Positions 16,665 to 24,716 of a DNA stretch of 27,256 bases are shown here, in pieces (within the stretch, counting starts at the first letter, position 1; each line of letters begins with the position of its first letter). The notes beneath the pieces were generated by a model, which had not been told where the DNA came from, searched no databases, and was given only the letters and a program-made list of their open reading frames with translations. The stretch is from Candidatus Njordarchaeota archaeon (GTDB lineage Archaea > Thermoproteota > JANJXX01 > Panguiarchaeales > Panguiarchaeaceae), in the NCBI GenBank assembly GCA_029855985.1, contig JAGSHR010000224.1:1-27256 (forward strand), written 5' to 3'. Both the position numbers and the translations under genes were made by a program.

Positions 16665-16665
16665 A

Positions 16666-17319
16666 ATGAGGTTAGCCTTGGAAAAAGCCCTAAAAGAAAT
16701 AAAAAATAAGACAATTGAGATCATGAACATGGGAAAAGAAAGCGTATACTATGCGGTAAAATACATAACAGAGGGAGGCGAAGAATCCAAGAATAGACTA
16801 AACGAGCTAGAAGTAAAATCGGACTCACTGAATGTTGAAATACAGGACCTATGCCTCGTAACTATGGCAAGACAACAACCCGTAGCCAGAGACATGAGGT
16901 TCATAGCCTCAATGATGAACATATCCTCCTTCTTCGAGAGAATATGCGACCTATCACAAGAAGTATTAGAGGAAGCCTTCACTGGTGAAAGCAAATACAT
17001 AGAAGAAATAAAAACAAAGATACTCTGGATGGCTCAAAAGGTAATCTCAATGATTGACATAGTTCTCGAGGCGATGATTAACGAGGATATCTCCAAGTTA
17101 AAGGAGGACCTTGAATCCTACGATAACGAAATCGATAAGCTATTCGACGAAGCCAGAGAAGACATAGAAAAATACATTAAAGAGGATCTAGAGCACATAA
17201 AAGACTACATCCGGGGCGTTCTAATAATAAAATACCTTGAGAGAATTGGTGACATAGTTGCGAAAACCGGTGCCAGAATAATCTACATCGAAGAAGGAAA
17301 ACACGTTCTAATAAAATAA
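16666..17319 (+). CDS. phoU: PhoU family phosphate regulatory protein
   Basis: PhoU proteins are helical regulators that inhibit Pst transport when phosphate is plentiful. This one (about 217 aa) is all-helical with the two-fold repeat of the family: VTMARQQPVARDMRFIASMM in the first three-helix bundle and VLIIKYLERIGDIVAKTGAR in the second. These include the metal-binding (E/R)xxD type segments FFERICDLS and LERIGDIVAKTGA. ATG 16666 is chosen because GGGAGGATT lies about ten bases upstream, within the end of pstB. Third positions avoid T, as in pstB, unlike many other genes in the window. It probably acts on the complex containing the adjacent PstB. Confidence 0.92.
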   Translation: MRLALEKALKEIKNKTIEIMNMGKESVYYAVKYITEGGEESKNRLNELEVKSDSLNVEIQDLCLVTMARQQPVARDMRFIASMMNISSFFERICDLSQEVLEEAFTGESKYIEEIKTKILWMAQKVISMIDIVLEAMINEDISKLKEDLESYDNEIDKLFDEAREDIEKYIKEDLEHIKDYIRGVLIIKYLERIGDIVAKTGARIIYIEEGKHVLIK

Positions 17320-17456
17320 ATTAAAACCATACTGAATATTTCTAAGAAAAATTCAAGTTATATTTATAAAAAGCAAAAAATATACTTAACTCAAGTACAC
17401 AATTGTTTCGATATTTAAGGAATCTCTATTTGTGATTTGAGAGAGAGCATGAGGAT

Positions 17457-18443
17457 ATGATGAAAGTTGCCACTTTAATTGAGGATAACCCTATCTACAA
17501 ACTGTTTGGTGCACTAATGAGGTTTGGTTTATCACTAGAAGAATCAGCAGTAGCACTAACCGAGATACTCTACTGGGGAACTTATGCACTGGTAAAGCTA
17601 TTTGTAAACCCGAGTTTCAGCATCTTCCATTCCTATAACTACGTAATATTCACACTGAGAGATCAACTGATCATACTCGTAGTCTTGCCCCTCGTAATGC
17701 GGTACATAACAAATATTGAGGAGTTCTCCAACAATATTTTAAAAGAAATCCAAGCTAACCAAAAGGTAGTAGATAATCTTTCAAGAAACTTTTATAAGAG
17801 ATTACATAACCCTTGGTGGAACCTTCTAATGGGGATTATTTTAGCCATAATTTATGGGTCATTAAACGTGAAATACATAATTACAGGTGCTAGACCGCTA
17901 GACTTTGCGATATTTAGATTCATAGTACTCTATGCACTACTGGGTATGAGTTGCTTCATATACCAACAAATTGTCTTAGTGAACTTTGCATACAATGTTT
18001 TCTCACTCTACCAATTCAAACAAGAGGCGTACTTTACCCGGATTAGAGAATTCCAAGAAATAGTTCTACTTGGGTCATTCTTATCTGTGCTTTTATCATT
18101 TACCCTACTATTAACACCACTAATACTAGGTTTCTACTTAACATCTCTGATATGGTATATTTCCCTACACGGATTCGTGAGTGCAGTTAGTCTATACCTG
18201 TTCTTGAAAGCAATGAAGGGATTACACGAGAGCCGTAAGATCAACATTGACATCTCAACAATACTGCCACCCATAAAGTCACTAAAAAATAAGAACTTTA
18301 AAGGACGTGTCTTAGAGGGTGAAAGCGATGCCAAGAGTTCCATAATTTTGCTTCCGAATATTAACATGAGGAACTACTTTGTGTTTCTTTTAATATCTGT
18401 CTTTTTAATTTTCTTTTTGATGATTTTGAGGTATCTCTTTTGA
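17457..18443 (+). CDS. Multi-pass membrane protein of unknown function
   Basis: I do not recognise the family. Hydrophobic segments lie at about residues 63-83, 121-140, 150-172, 201-222, 224-250 and 305-326, giving around six membrane helices. Between the first two is a charged, probably cytoplasmic helical segment (about 85-115). Between the last two is a loop of some 50 residues with NIDISTILPPIKSL. There is no signal peptide, transporter signature or catalytic motif. A TATA element (atatttataaaaag, about 17354-17367) and GAGGAT just before ATG 17457/17460 give it its own promoter. It lies between phoU and the subtilisin-like protease, but spacing does not tie it to either. Confidence 0.65.
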   Translation: MMKVATLIEDNPIYKLFGALMRFGLSLEESAVALTEILYWGTYALVKLFVNPSFSIFHSYNYVIFTLRDQLIILVVLPLVMRYITNIEEFSNNILKEIQANQKVVDNLSRNFYKRLHNPWWNLLMGIILAIIYGSLNVKYIITGARPLDFAIFRFIVLYALLGMSCFIYQQIVLVNFAYNVFSLYQFKQEAYFTRIREFQEIVLLGSFLSVLLSFTLLLTPLILGFYLTSLIWYISLHGFVSAVSLYLFLKAMKGLHESRKINIDISTILPPIKSLKNKNFKGRVLEGESDAKSSIILLPNINMRNYFVFLLISVFLIFFLMILRYLF

Positions 18444-18526
18444 ACTCTTTTTCTAATAATCAAATTTATTTAGAGTTTAATATTATATAATACTTTTAAT
18501 CCTACACACTAAAGAGAGGTTTTATA

Positions 18527-21403
18527 ATGAAAATTAAGACAATATTCACCATAACGATATTATTACTCTCAATCGTCCAACTAACAGGGCAAATAGGCAT
18601 AATAGAAGAAAACAAGACAAACTTGGTAAAACCAGCAATTTCAATAGCACAAACAAATAACTTAGACCCCTACATGAAGATAATCAACAAAAATCTAGCA
18701 CTAAAAGACAAAAACAAGAACTACATAGAGGATGCCCTCGAGAAAAAGGCAATGAGCACCAATGATGAACAAATAAAAGTAACGATAGTACTCAAACCAA
18801 CGAGCAACATAAACGAAGCAATCAGAAAAATAAACCAATTAGGAGGAAAAATAGTAAAATACTGGAAGACAATCAACGTGATACACGCCTACCTGTACCC
18901 AAAAGACATTTACACCCTGGCAAACCTACTTCAAAGCGAGATCGGAATAATAGAGGATGGTGACCGCTACGCTAAACCACTACTATACACATCAACAAAA
19001 CTAGTACGAGCTGCAACATACGTATGGAACACACTAGGATACAAAGGAGACCCAAACTCAGCAATAGCAGTACTAGACAGCGGAGTAGATGATTCACACC
19101 CAATGCTAAGCACATACAGCGACAGAGACTTCTCACCAGGAGTAAAAATAGTGGGATGGTACGACCCAATAGATGGAACATCAACCCCATATGACCCAGA
19201 TGGGCACGGAACACACGTAGCATCAATAGCAGCTGGAGCCCCATACACAGGAGACCCAGACGGCGACGGAGACGACGACAGAGTATTTGAATTCAAAGAT
19301 TACCAAGTTACAACTACTGGGGAGAACTTCTATTTTCCTGTGAAGTTTTATATTAACAACACAGGATACATTAACGCGACTTTAGAGTGGGAAGCCGATT
19401 CAGGGATCGTTATTAAATCCATAAAACTAGTTGATCCAAATGGTTTAACTAGAGCTACAGATAACACTGATCCTTTCCACATTTATTATACTGTGTCATC
19501 AACTAGTGATTTTGGTTACTGGACCGTAGACATTATATTTGATGCATCTAATACGGGTAATCTCTCTTATCGCCTGCATTTAGAGACTAGTTATGATAGT
19601 ACCGTTAAATATGCCGGAGTTGCACCCAACGTAAAAATTGTGGGCGTTAGAGCACTAGGAACGACAACACAACTATTAGATGGTTTGAATTGGATATATA
19701 ACAACGCTGAGGCATATCACATATTAGTCTCAGTAAACAGTTGGGTAACCGTTGATTCAAGCGGTTTACCCGCAATCAGTACAGATGTTGATCTCGCGGT
19801 TAGTAAATTGATCCATAAGGGTATAGTGGTTGTTGTAGCTGCAGGCAATTACGGGAATTATGGATTATCCGAAAGTGAGCAAATGGGTTCCCCCGCCGAG
19901 GTTGATGGTGTAATTACTGTGGCGGCGACTGACGATGATTTCTTCATAACTTCTTATTCCAGTAGAGGTACACCTTCTAATTCGAACACCACTAAGCCGG
20001 ATATTTCTGCCCCTGGTGGTGCAATATACAATAACCTCTTAAACAAGCCCGAGAAACTAATTGCTGCGGCTGATACCAATGACTATGAGGAATATGGAAC
20101 AGAGATTCAAAATGATTTAGTGTTTTATCAAGGTACTTCCATGGCGGCGCCTCACGTTGCAGGTGCAGCTGCTATTCTTGCTCAAGTTCTTGGGGGGTAT
20201 AGTTCCTGGGATTATGATCCGGCAAGCCTAGTTGATTCAAAAGCCTTCTTGGTGAAGATGGCGTTGCTGATGACGGCTTGGGAAACTTACTCTGTTAATG
20301 GCTGGAGGGATAACGTTGAAGGTTTTGGCTTTCTTCAAATCGACGCAGCGGTTGAAGCTTTAACTAAACCTCTTAACACAACTGGTTACGAGAAAGCTTG
20401 GATCTACGATAGGACTCACAAATTTGATAGACACGTATTCGCGAGGTATATCGATTTAAACGCGGGTGATACCTTGGAGTTATACCTTTATGTTCCCCAA
20501 GGTGTTAATTTGGACCTCTACGTGTATGGCCCAAAGCCAAACAGTTACGGTGAACCGGTCCTCTTTGATTACTCAAACTCAACCCAGTTGGGAGGTGTAG
20601 AGCACATTTCGAAAACGGTCTCTGAGACTGGGAGGTACTATGTGGTTGTCAAGGCTATACAAGGTTCAGGTTTATTCCTCTTATCAACGCACCCATTAAC
20701 CTTGAGTAAACCAAGTTTAACAATAACATTTCCAAATGTGACAACATATGTTAATACCACGTTGACCGTAGTAGCATGGAACGCCACGGATGAATATGGA
20801 ATCACAAAAATTAGGATCTATCGAAATGGAACAATAATACAACCGAGCATTGAGCCAACAGTAACGAATTATACTGTTTACCTACCGACGGATGGTGTAT
20901 GGAATATCACGGTGGAAGCGTTAAATGTGTTTGGCAATGCGTCAGCTGACAGTGTTATAATAATTAGGGATAGGTCGCCGCCAATAATCACGGGTTTGTT
21001 CCCCTACAATAACTCCCAGGTTGGAGCTAACTTCACGTTGCACTTTAACGTAACTGATAATTTCGGTGTCTCAAAAGTTTTAATCGTGATAGACGGAAAC
21101 CAAACAATCGACGTCACTGGGGAAACCACGTATACGTTTAGTCTAAGTGAGGGAGTACACACTATAACAATCATTGCAATTGACAATGCGGGAAACGCGC
21201 GGGAAATCCTATTAGTATACAATGTAACCGCGGAACAGACAAGCGAGACTCCACCAAGCGGTGGGGGAGAAAACGAAACCCAAAATGGGCAAACAGGTGA
21301 AAGCACGCTAGCAACCCTATTAAAAAACCAAACTTTCCTAATTATACTGGGAGTGATATTAGTTTTGATTATACTTGTTGTAGCGGTCAAAAAGCGTAAA
21401 TAA
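18527..21403 (+). CDS. Membrane-anchored subtilisin-like serine protease (S8 family)
   Basis: This is an exported S8 protease. It has a signal peptide (about 1-22), an inhibitor-type prodomain (about 80-145, IKVTIVLKPTSNINEAI) and a catalytic domain with Asp184 in AVLDSG, His227 in GHGTH, oxyanion Asn441 in AAGN and Ser538 in GTSMAAPH. Between His and Asn is an insert (about 250-365) beginning with the acidic, possibly calcium-binding DPDGDGDDD and folding as a beta sandwich. After the catalytic domain come a pre-peptidase C-like segment (about 645-725), two Ig-like repeats (each with a WNATD/NVTDN-type motif), a linker, a membrane helix (about 934-954) and the tail KKRK. AGAGAGG precedes ATG 18527. 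Base composition changes sharply at the start of the insert. Confidence 0.93.
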   Translation: MKIKTIFTITILLLSIVQLTGQIGIIEENKTNLVKPAISIAQTNNLDPYMKIINKNLALKDKNKNYIEDALEKKAMSTNDEQIKVTIVLKPTSNINEAIRKINQLGGKIVKYWKTINVIHAYLYPKDIYTLANLLQSEIGIIEDGDRYAKPLLYTSTKLVRAATYVWNTLGYKGDPNSAIAVLDSGVDDSHPMLSTYSDRDFSPGVKIVGWYDPIDGTSTPYDPDGHGTHVASIAAGAPYTGDPDGDGDDDRVFEFKDYQVTTTGENFYFPVKFYINNTGYINATLEWEADSGIVIKSIKLVDPNGLTRATDNTDPFHIYYTVSSTSDFGYWTVDIIFDASNTGNLSYRLHLETSYDSTVKYAGVAPNVKIVGVRALGTTTQLLDGLNWIYNNAEAYHILVSVNSWVTVDSSGLPAISTDVDLAVSKLIHKGIVVVVAAGNYGNYGLSESEQMGSPAEVDGVITVAATDDDFFITSYSSRGTPSNSNTTKPDISAPGGAIYNNLLNKPEKLIAAADTNDYEEYGTEIQNDLVFYQGTSMAAPHVAGAAAILAQVLGGYSSWDYDPASLVDSKAFLVKMALLMTAWETYSVNGWRDNVEGFGFLQIDAAVEALTKPLNTTGYEKAWIYDRTHKFDRHVFARYIDLNAGDTLELYLYVPQGVNLDLYVYGPKPNSYGEPVLFDYSNSTQLGGVEHISKTVSETGRYYVVVKAIQGSGLFLLSTHPLTLSKPSLTITFPNVTTYVNTTLTVVAWNATDEYGITKIRIYRNGTIIQPSIEPTVTNYTVYLPTDGVWNITVEALNVFGNASADSVIIIRDRSPPIITGLFPYNNSQVGANFTLHFNVTDNFGVSKVLIVIDGNQTIDVTGETTYTFSLSEGVHTITIIAIDNAGNAREILLVYNVTAEQTSETPPSGGGENETQNGQTGESTLATLLKNQTFLIILGVILVLIILVVAVKKRK

Positions 21404-21426
21404 CGCTTAGATTAGGGTGAAAACTC

Positions 21427-22044
21427 TTGGAACTTGTAAACAACAAATACCCTTCCCTAAACATTTTTTATACCGTAATCAAGGAGATTAATAACAGAAA
21501 AAGAGAATGCCCATTCATTAAAGAAATTGAAGAAGAAGCCAGGAAACAATGGAACAGAGAGAAACTATTATCAAACGAGATAATTAGAGCTTATAGGGAC
21601 TTCTTCTGGGAAATCGGAATTGACCCAACTAAAGAAAGACCCTCAAGCGAAGCACTTATAAGAAGACTTCTGAGGGGCAAAACTTTGCCTCGCATTAACC
21701 CTGCTGTAGATGCAATGAATGCCGCATCAGTAAAAACACTCATAACTTTTGGCTTATTCGACTTGGACAAGTTAAAGTTTCCCCTAGAATTAAAGCCAGC
21801 TGAGGGGACAGAGGAACTCGTCATAATAGGGGGTAAAAAAATAACTGTCCCAAAGAATTTCCCCATTATAGTGGACGCGGATGGCAACGTTATCTCCGCG
21901 ACTATATATAGAGATGGAGAGTATGCAAAAGTAACTGAAAAAACGAGGAACCTATTTTTATTGGGTTATGGTCCGCCTGGCATAGATTTACCTTATTTGA
22001 AGAAAGCTGTTAGAACGGCGGAACAATTGATTAAGAAGTGTTAA
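21427..22044 (+). CDS. B3/B4 tRNA-binding-domain protein (PheRS beta-like)
   Basis: This stand-alone protein has a B3/B4 domain, named after the editing region of the phenylalanyl-tRNA synthetase beta chain. The hallmark segments are YRDFFWEIGIDPTKERPSSE (about 56-75), RRLLRGKTLPRINPAVDAMN (about 78-97) and NAASVKTLITFGLFDLDKL. Small proteins of this family may hydrolyse mischarged tRNA, but this is known only for some relatives. Length is 205 aa. The start is TTG 21427, supported by GGGTGA (21414-21419) seven bases upstream. It follows the protease gene by 23 bases in the same direction and may be read through from it, though a functional link is unlikely. Confidence 0.85.
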   Translation: MELVNNKYPSLNIFYTVIKEINNRKRECPFIKEIEEEARKQWNREKLLSNEIIRAYRDFFWEIGIDPTKERPSSEALIRRLLRGKTLPRINPAVDAMNAASVKTLITFGLFDLDKLKFPLELKPAEGTEELVIIGGKKITVPKNFPIIVDADGNVISATIYRDGEYAKVTEKTRNLFLLGYGPPGIDLPYLKKAVRTAEQLIKKC

Positions 22045-22056
22045 ACACTGCGGTGA

Positions 22057-22118
22057 ATGCATCATTAATGATGATTGGACATTGCGAACGCTATGCATTA
22101 ATGTTTTTATTTTAAATA
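22057..22118 (+). promoter_or_regulatory. Tandem palindromic sites and TATA box upstream of the isomerase-like gene
   Basis: A perfect 14-base palindrome CATCATTAATGATG (22060-22073) contains CATTAATG, which recurs at 22096-22103, exactly 33 bases (about three helical turns) further on. Both copies are preceded by ATGCAT-like sequence (22057 and 22093). A TATA-like TTTTAAATA (22110-22118) follows seven bases after the second copy. Start 22173 then lies about 30 bases from the predicted transcript start. Repressor or activator binding is inferred. Confidence 0.5.
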
Positions 22119-22172
22119 TTCTAATCAATATCGGAAACCAAACTGTTTCTCCAAACCAAAAAAGGTGCTTCT

Positions 22173-23405
22173 ATGAAAATTGGTTATATTCCAGTTTCTT
22201 CGGAGCTAGGTTTAGAATCCGCTAAGATAAGGGATAAAGAGATAAGATCAAACTTCAGTGATATCGTAGACTTTGAGACCGAGGTTATTCATGATGCTAG
22301 TGTAGCGAAAGAAGTAGCTGAAACAATTGATAAAATAAGTTTAGATATCGTGATAACACCGGTGCTCACGGGGGGCTCAGAAGACAAAATAATCAACTTG
22401 GCTAAATCAAAAGCACATATTGTTTTAATTGGGACAATGTATTACAACTCTTTCCCCGCTATAATGGAGGCTATATCAACCCTGCAAGAAACTGGTAAAG
22501 CTTATACAGTAGTAAATACCGATATCCAAGACTTAGGGAAGCTTATTAAGGTATTGAAAACCATTAAGCAGCTCGGCGACTCCAAATTAATAATGTTTGG
22601 TGACCCTTCGCCTTGGCTGGTATATAGTCGACCCTTTAGGGAAATTATTAAGCAGAAACTAGGGGTAGAAATAGAAAAAATAGACCTAAGTCAAATAGTT
22701 GATAGGTACAATGACACATCGCCCCATCTGGATATATTGGGGTTAGAGAAATCCCCGAAAACAACTGAAATCAAGGAAGGAGAATTCGTTAGAGTTGGGA
22801 AAATTCACAAGGTTTTGAGTGACCTAGTTAAAGAGCACGGTGGTGACTTTTTTACGATAAGGTGTTTTGATTTAATAAAAGAATTGAAAACTACACCATG
22901 TTTATCCTTAGCTGTTTTTAATGATGAGGGTTTAACCGCTGGTTGCGAGGGGGATGTACCATCTGTTATCTCAATGAGAATTGCTCAGTTATTAACGGGG
23001 AAACCCGCGTTTATGGCGAATACTTTGAAAATCAATGGTGATGAGATAACAATTGCTCACTGTACGATTGCTACACGTTTGACTAGGAATTATACGCTTC
23101 GCACTCACTTTGAATCTGGGATGGGAATTGGTGTTCAAGGTGTATTAGCTGAAGGGGAGAAGGTCACCTTGTTTAAAATTGATCCTAAAATAGAGAAAAT
23201 GTATATTGGAAATGGAGTAATACTGGATGGTAAACCTTTTTCTGACGAGTTGTGTAGGACGCAAGTCACAATCAAGCTTGAAGGAAATGCAATTAATGCT
23301 TTAAGAATGCCGATGGGTAACCATGTTGTTGTTGCTTTTGGGGACATAAGTGAGGAGTTATCGCTTCTCTCTAGCATTTTGGGCATTGAAACCCGAGAGT
23401 TTTGA
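22173..23405 (+). CDS. L-fucose/L-arabinose isomerase-like protein (COG2407 type)
   Basis: This is a two-domain sugar-isomerase-fold protein. The N-terminal part (about 1-165) resembles the nucleotide-like domains of fucose isomerase, with DIVITPVLTGGSEDKI and HIVLIGTMYYNSFPA. The C-terminal part carries FTIRCFDLI, then AGCEGDVPSVISM with Cys258-Glu259, and LRTHFESGMG with His312, corresponding to metal- and substrate-binding residues in the isomerase family. At 410 aa it matches the archaeal branch, whose members are widespread but biochemically little studied; sugar isomerisation is an inference from fold. AAAAAGGTG lies about eight bases before ATG 22173. No sugar kinase or aldolase gene accompanies it here, so the pathway is unclear. 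Confidence 0.82.
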   Translation: MKIGYIPVSSELGLESAKIRDKEIRSNFSDIVDFETEVIHDASVAKEVAETIDKISLDIVITPVLTGGSEDKIINLAKSKAHIVLIGTMYYNSFPAIMEAISTLQETGKAYTVVNTDIQDLGKLIKVLKTIKQLGDSKLIMFGDPSPWLVYSRPFREIIKQKLGVEIEKIDLSQIVDRYNDTSPHLDILGLEKSPKTTEIKEGEFVRVGKIHKVLSDLVKEHGGDFFTIRCFDLIKELKTTPCLSLAVFNDEGLTAGCEGDVPSVISMRIAQLLTGKPAFMANTLKINGDEITIAHCTIATRLTRNYTLRTHFESGMGIGVQGVLAEGEKVTLFKIDPKIEKMYIGNGVILDGKPFSDELCRTQVTIKLEGNAINALRMPMGNHVVVAFGDISEELSLLSSILGIETREF

Positions 23406-23702
23406 AGATTTCCAGAGCAAAATTTTTTAGGTTTGTTAGAGTAATTGTATCTAATTTCGCTATAGGGGATTATCAATAAACTAATTTTTTATGTGATGGT
23501 CATATTTAATTATTTTTATTTATAATTCATTTTTATTAGAAGCCGGTGGGAAATTTTTAAATTAATTTATAACTTCTATTACTTCAAGATTTAATAAATA
23601 TAATAAATTCACAAGGTTGAGATTGTTTAAAGAAACTGGGGTATTATTTTTTTAGACCAAGTAATATCCAGTGGTTAGAGAGGATTTTTCAGGGGCGACA
23701 GA
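23406..23702 (+). promoter_or_regulatory. AT-rich spacer with a leader hairpin before the biotin-ligase-like gene
   Basis: TATA-like sequence (aatataataaat near 23597-23608) would start a transcript near 23625. A hairpin follows: ACTGGG, one bulged G, TATTA (23635-23646) pairs with TAATATCCAGT (23662-23672), giving 11 pairs including one G-T and a 15-base loop. AGGGG (about 23691-23695) is the probable ribosome binding site of the next gene. Otherwise I see no gene. Confidence 0.4.
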
Positions 23703-24566
23703 ATGGTTGATGGTTTGTTCAGAAGAAGTAGGAGGGTAGTACAAATTGTTGATCTGAATAGGTTGTACATACATAGGACTAGTTCACTGATAGATTACAT
23801 GTTGGGTATGTGGAATAACGGAAAAAATAGGGTTGAGGGGTTTATTTGCATCGCGGATACATTAGAGGATGCTAAATGGTGCAACGGCGACAAGTGGTAC
23901 GCACCGATAGGTGGAATATATCTTGGTTATCTCTTGGATCAAAACACTAGAAAGAGGGTCTCAAGGCAACTCAAATGGAACATTTACCAAGTTAGTTATC
24001 GACTAATTCACCTAGTGAACACTCTCGCTATTACTGATGCACTGAGAATGATTAATATAGACGCGGTTCCCCAATATTTAAACGATGTTGTAGTAGGCAA
24101 CAAAAAAATCGGAAGTGTAACTATAAGATATGGAAACAATGGCAGGGATATAGACTACATAGTAGTACAACTTGCCGTAAACGTGAATAACTCCATGAAA
24201 TCCCTTCCCGAAGAATACTCTTATTTGAAAGAAAAAGCCACAAGTGTAATCGACATATTGTCCCGCTTCTTAAATCAAAACGATAGAAGTACACTAATAA
24301 AAACGTTGATCGCCTACATAAATCACTATTTGAATCTACTAATGAGCAAAGATAAGGATGGAAGAGAAGAAATAGCGGAAATCTGGTCAGAATACTCGGG
24401 GTTAAAAGGCAAACACGTGAAAGTGCTAACAGAACTAGGAGATGAGAGAGAAGGAAAATTCGTGAAATTATCCGGTAAACATTGGGGAGGAATAATACTC
24501 GAAAACGAAAATGGAGAGCTAGACTTAATAATGGACGGTTGCAAAATGGTTGAAAAAAAGCCTTAA
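23703..24566 (+). CDS. Biotin/lipoate protein ligase-like protein with altered catalytic motifs
   Basis: The order of elements is that of a biotin protein ligase (BirA): YIHRTSSLIDYML (about 22-34, like the substrate-contacting STND strand), KWYAPIGGIYLGYLL (64-78, like the W-x-SP-x-GGLY-x-S segment), NDVVVGNKKIGSV (127-139, like NDV-x-V-x-GKKIAGI), IVVQLAVNVNN (153-163, like the GIGINVNN strand), and a small C-terminal SH3-like domain (about 234-283). The adenylation loop GRGRxGR is replaced by DAKWCNGDKW, and KWPNDV by QYLNDV, losing the key lysine. It may therefore be a non-catalytic sensor or have changed activity. The assignment is by eye. Length (287 aa) is usual. It stands alone. Confidence 0.65.
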   Translation: MVDGLFRRSRRVVQIVDLNRLYIHRTSSLIDYMLGMWNNGKNRVEGFICIADTLEDAKWCNGDKWYAPIGGIYLGYLLDQNTRKRVSRQLKWNIYQVSYRLIHLVNTLAITDALRMINIDAVPQYLNDVVVGNKKIGSVTIRYGNNGRDIDYIVVQLAVNVNNSMKSLPEEYSYLKEKATSVIDILSRFLNQNDRSTLIKTLIAYINHYLNLLMSKDKDGREEIAEIWSEYSGLKGKHVKVLTELGDEREGKFVKLSGKHWGGIILENENGELDLIMDGCKMVEKKP

Positions 24567-24582
24567 ATTAACCGAGCGCTCC

Positions 24583-24629
24583 ACTTTAACTGAACAACAG
24601 TCTTCTTTTTCTGTAGCGCGTGTTAAAGT
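24583..24629 (+). terminator. Two-tier hairpin after the ligase-like gene
   Basis: ACTTTAAC (24583-24590) and GTTAAAGT (24622-24629) are a perfect 8-bp inverted repeat; inside it ACAG (24597-24600) pairs with CTGT (24611-24614) around a T-rich loop. It starts 17 bases after the stop and is followed by a short T run. Its right arm borders the TATA box of the guide RNA, so it could alternatively be a regulatory site. Confidence 0.4.
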
Positions 24630-24640
24630 TTTATAAAAGT
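24630..24640 (+). promoter_or_regulatory. TATA box of the C/D box guide RNA
   Basis: TTTATAAAAG (24630-24639), preceded by AAAG-type purines where a BRE would lie, is centred about 26 bases before 24660, where the terminal stem of the guide RNA begins. The distance is that expected for archaeal transcription initiation. Confidence 0.6.
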
Positions 24641-24657
24641 GGATAACTTTAATGGTT

Positions 24658-24716
24658 AGTGGATGATGAGAGCCCAGTACGCCGATAAGGATGAGGAATA
24701 CCCGGTGTCTGACACA
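24658..24716 (+). ncRNA. C/D box small guide RNA for 2'-O-methylation
   Basis: All four boxes occur in order with canonical spacing: C box ATGATGA (24663-24669), 12-base guide GAGCCCAGTACG (24670-24681), D' box CCGA (24682-24685, one change from CTGA), 5-base spacer, C' box ATGAGGA (24691-24697), 11-base guide ATACCCGGTGT (24698-24708), and D box CTGA (24709-24712). Flanking GTG and CAC can close a short terminal stem. Archaeal guides of this class are about 50-60 bases and direct fibrillarin to the base paired five positions upstream of D or D'. The first ten guide bases are complementary to UACUGGGCUC, close to the universally conserved UACUGGGC of 16S rRNA near E. coli position 564 (from memory). 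The second target was not identified. Confidence 0.75.

Noticed and set aside
19018..19025. Third copy of ATACGTAT as a regulatory site
   Set aside because: It is inside the protease coding region and lacks the CCAA extension shared by the two promoter copies.
22068..22074. ATGATGA as a C box
   Set aside because: No D box follows within 60 bases. The sequence is part of the 14-base palindrome.
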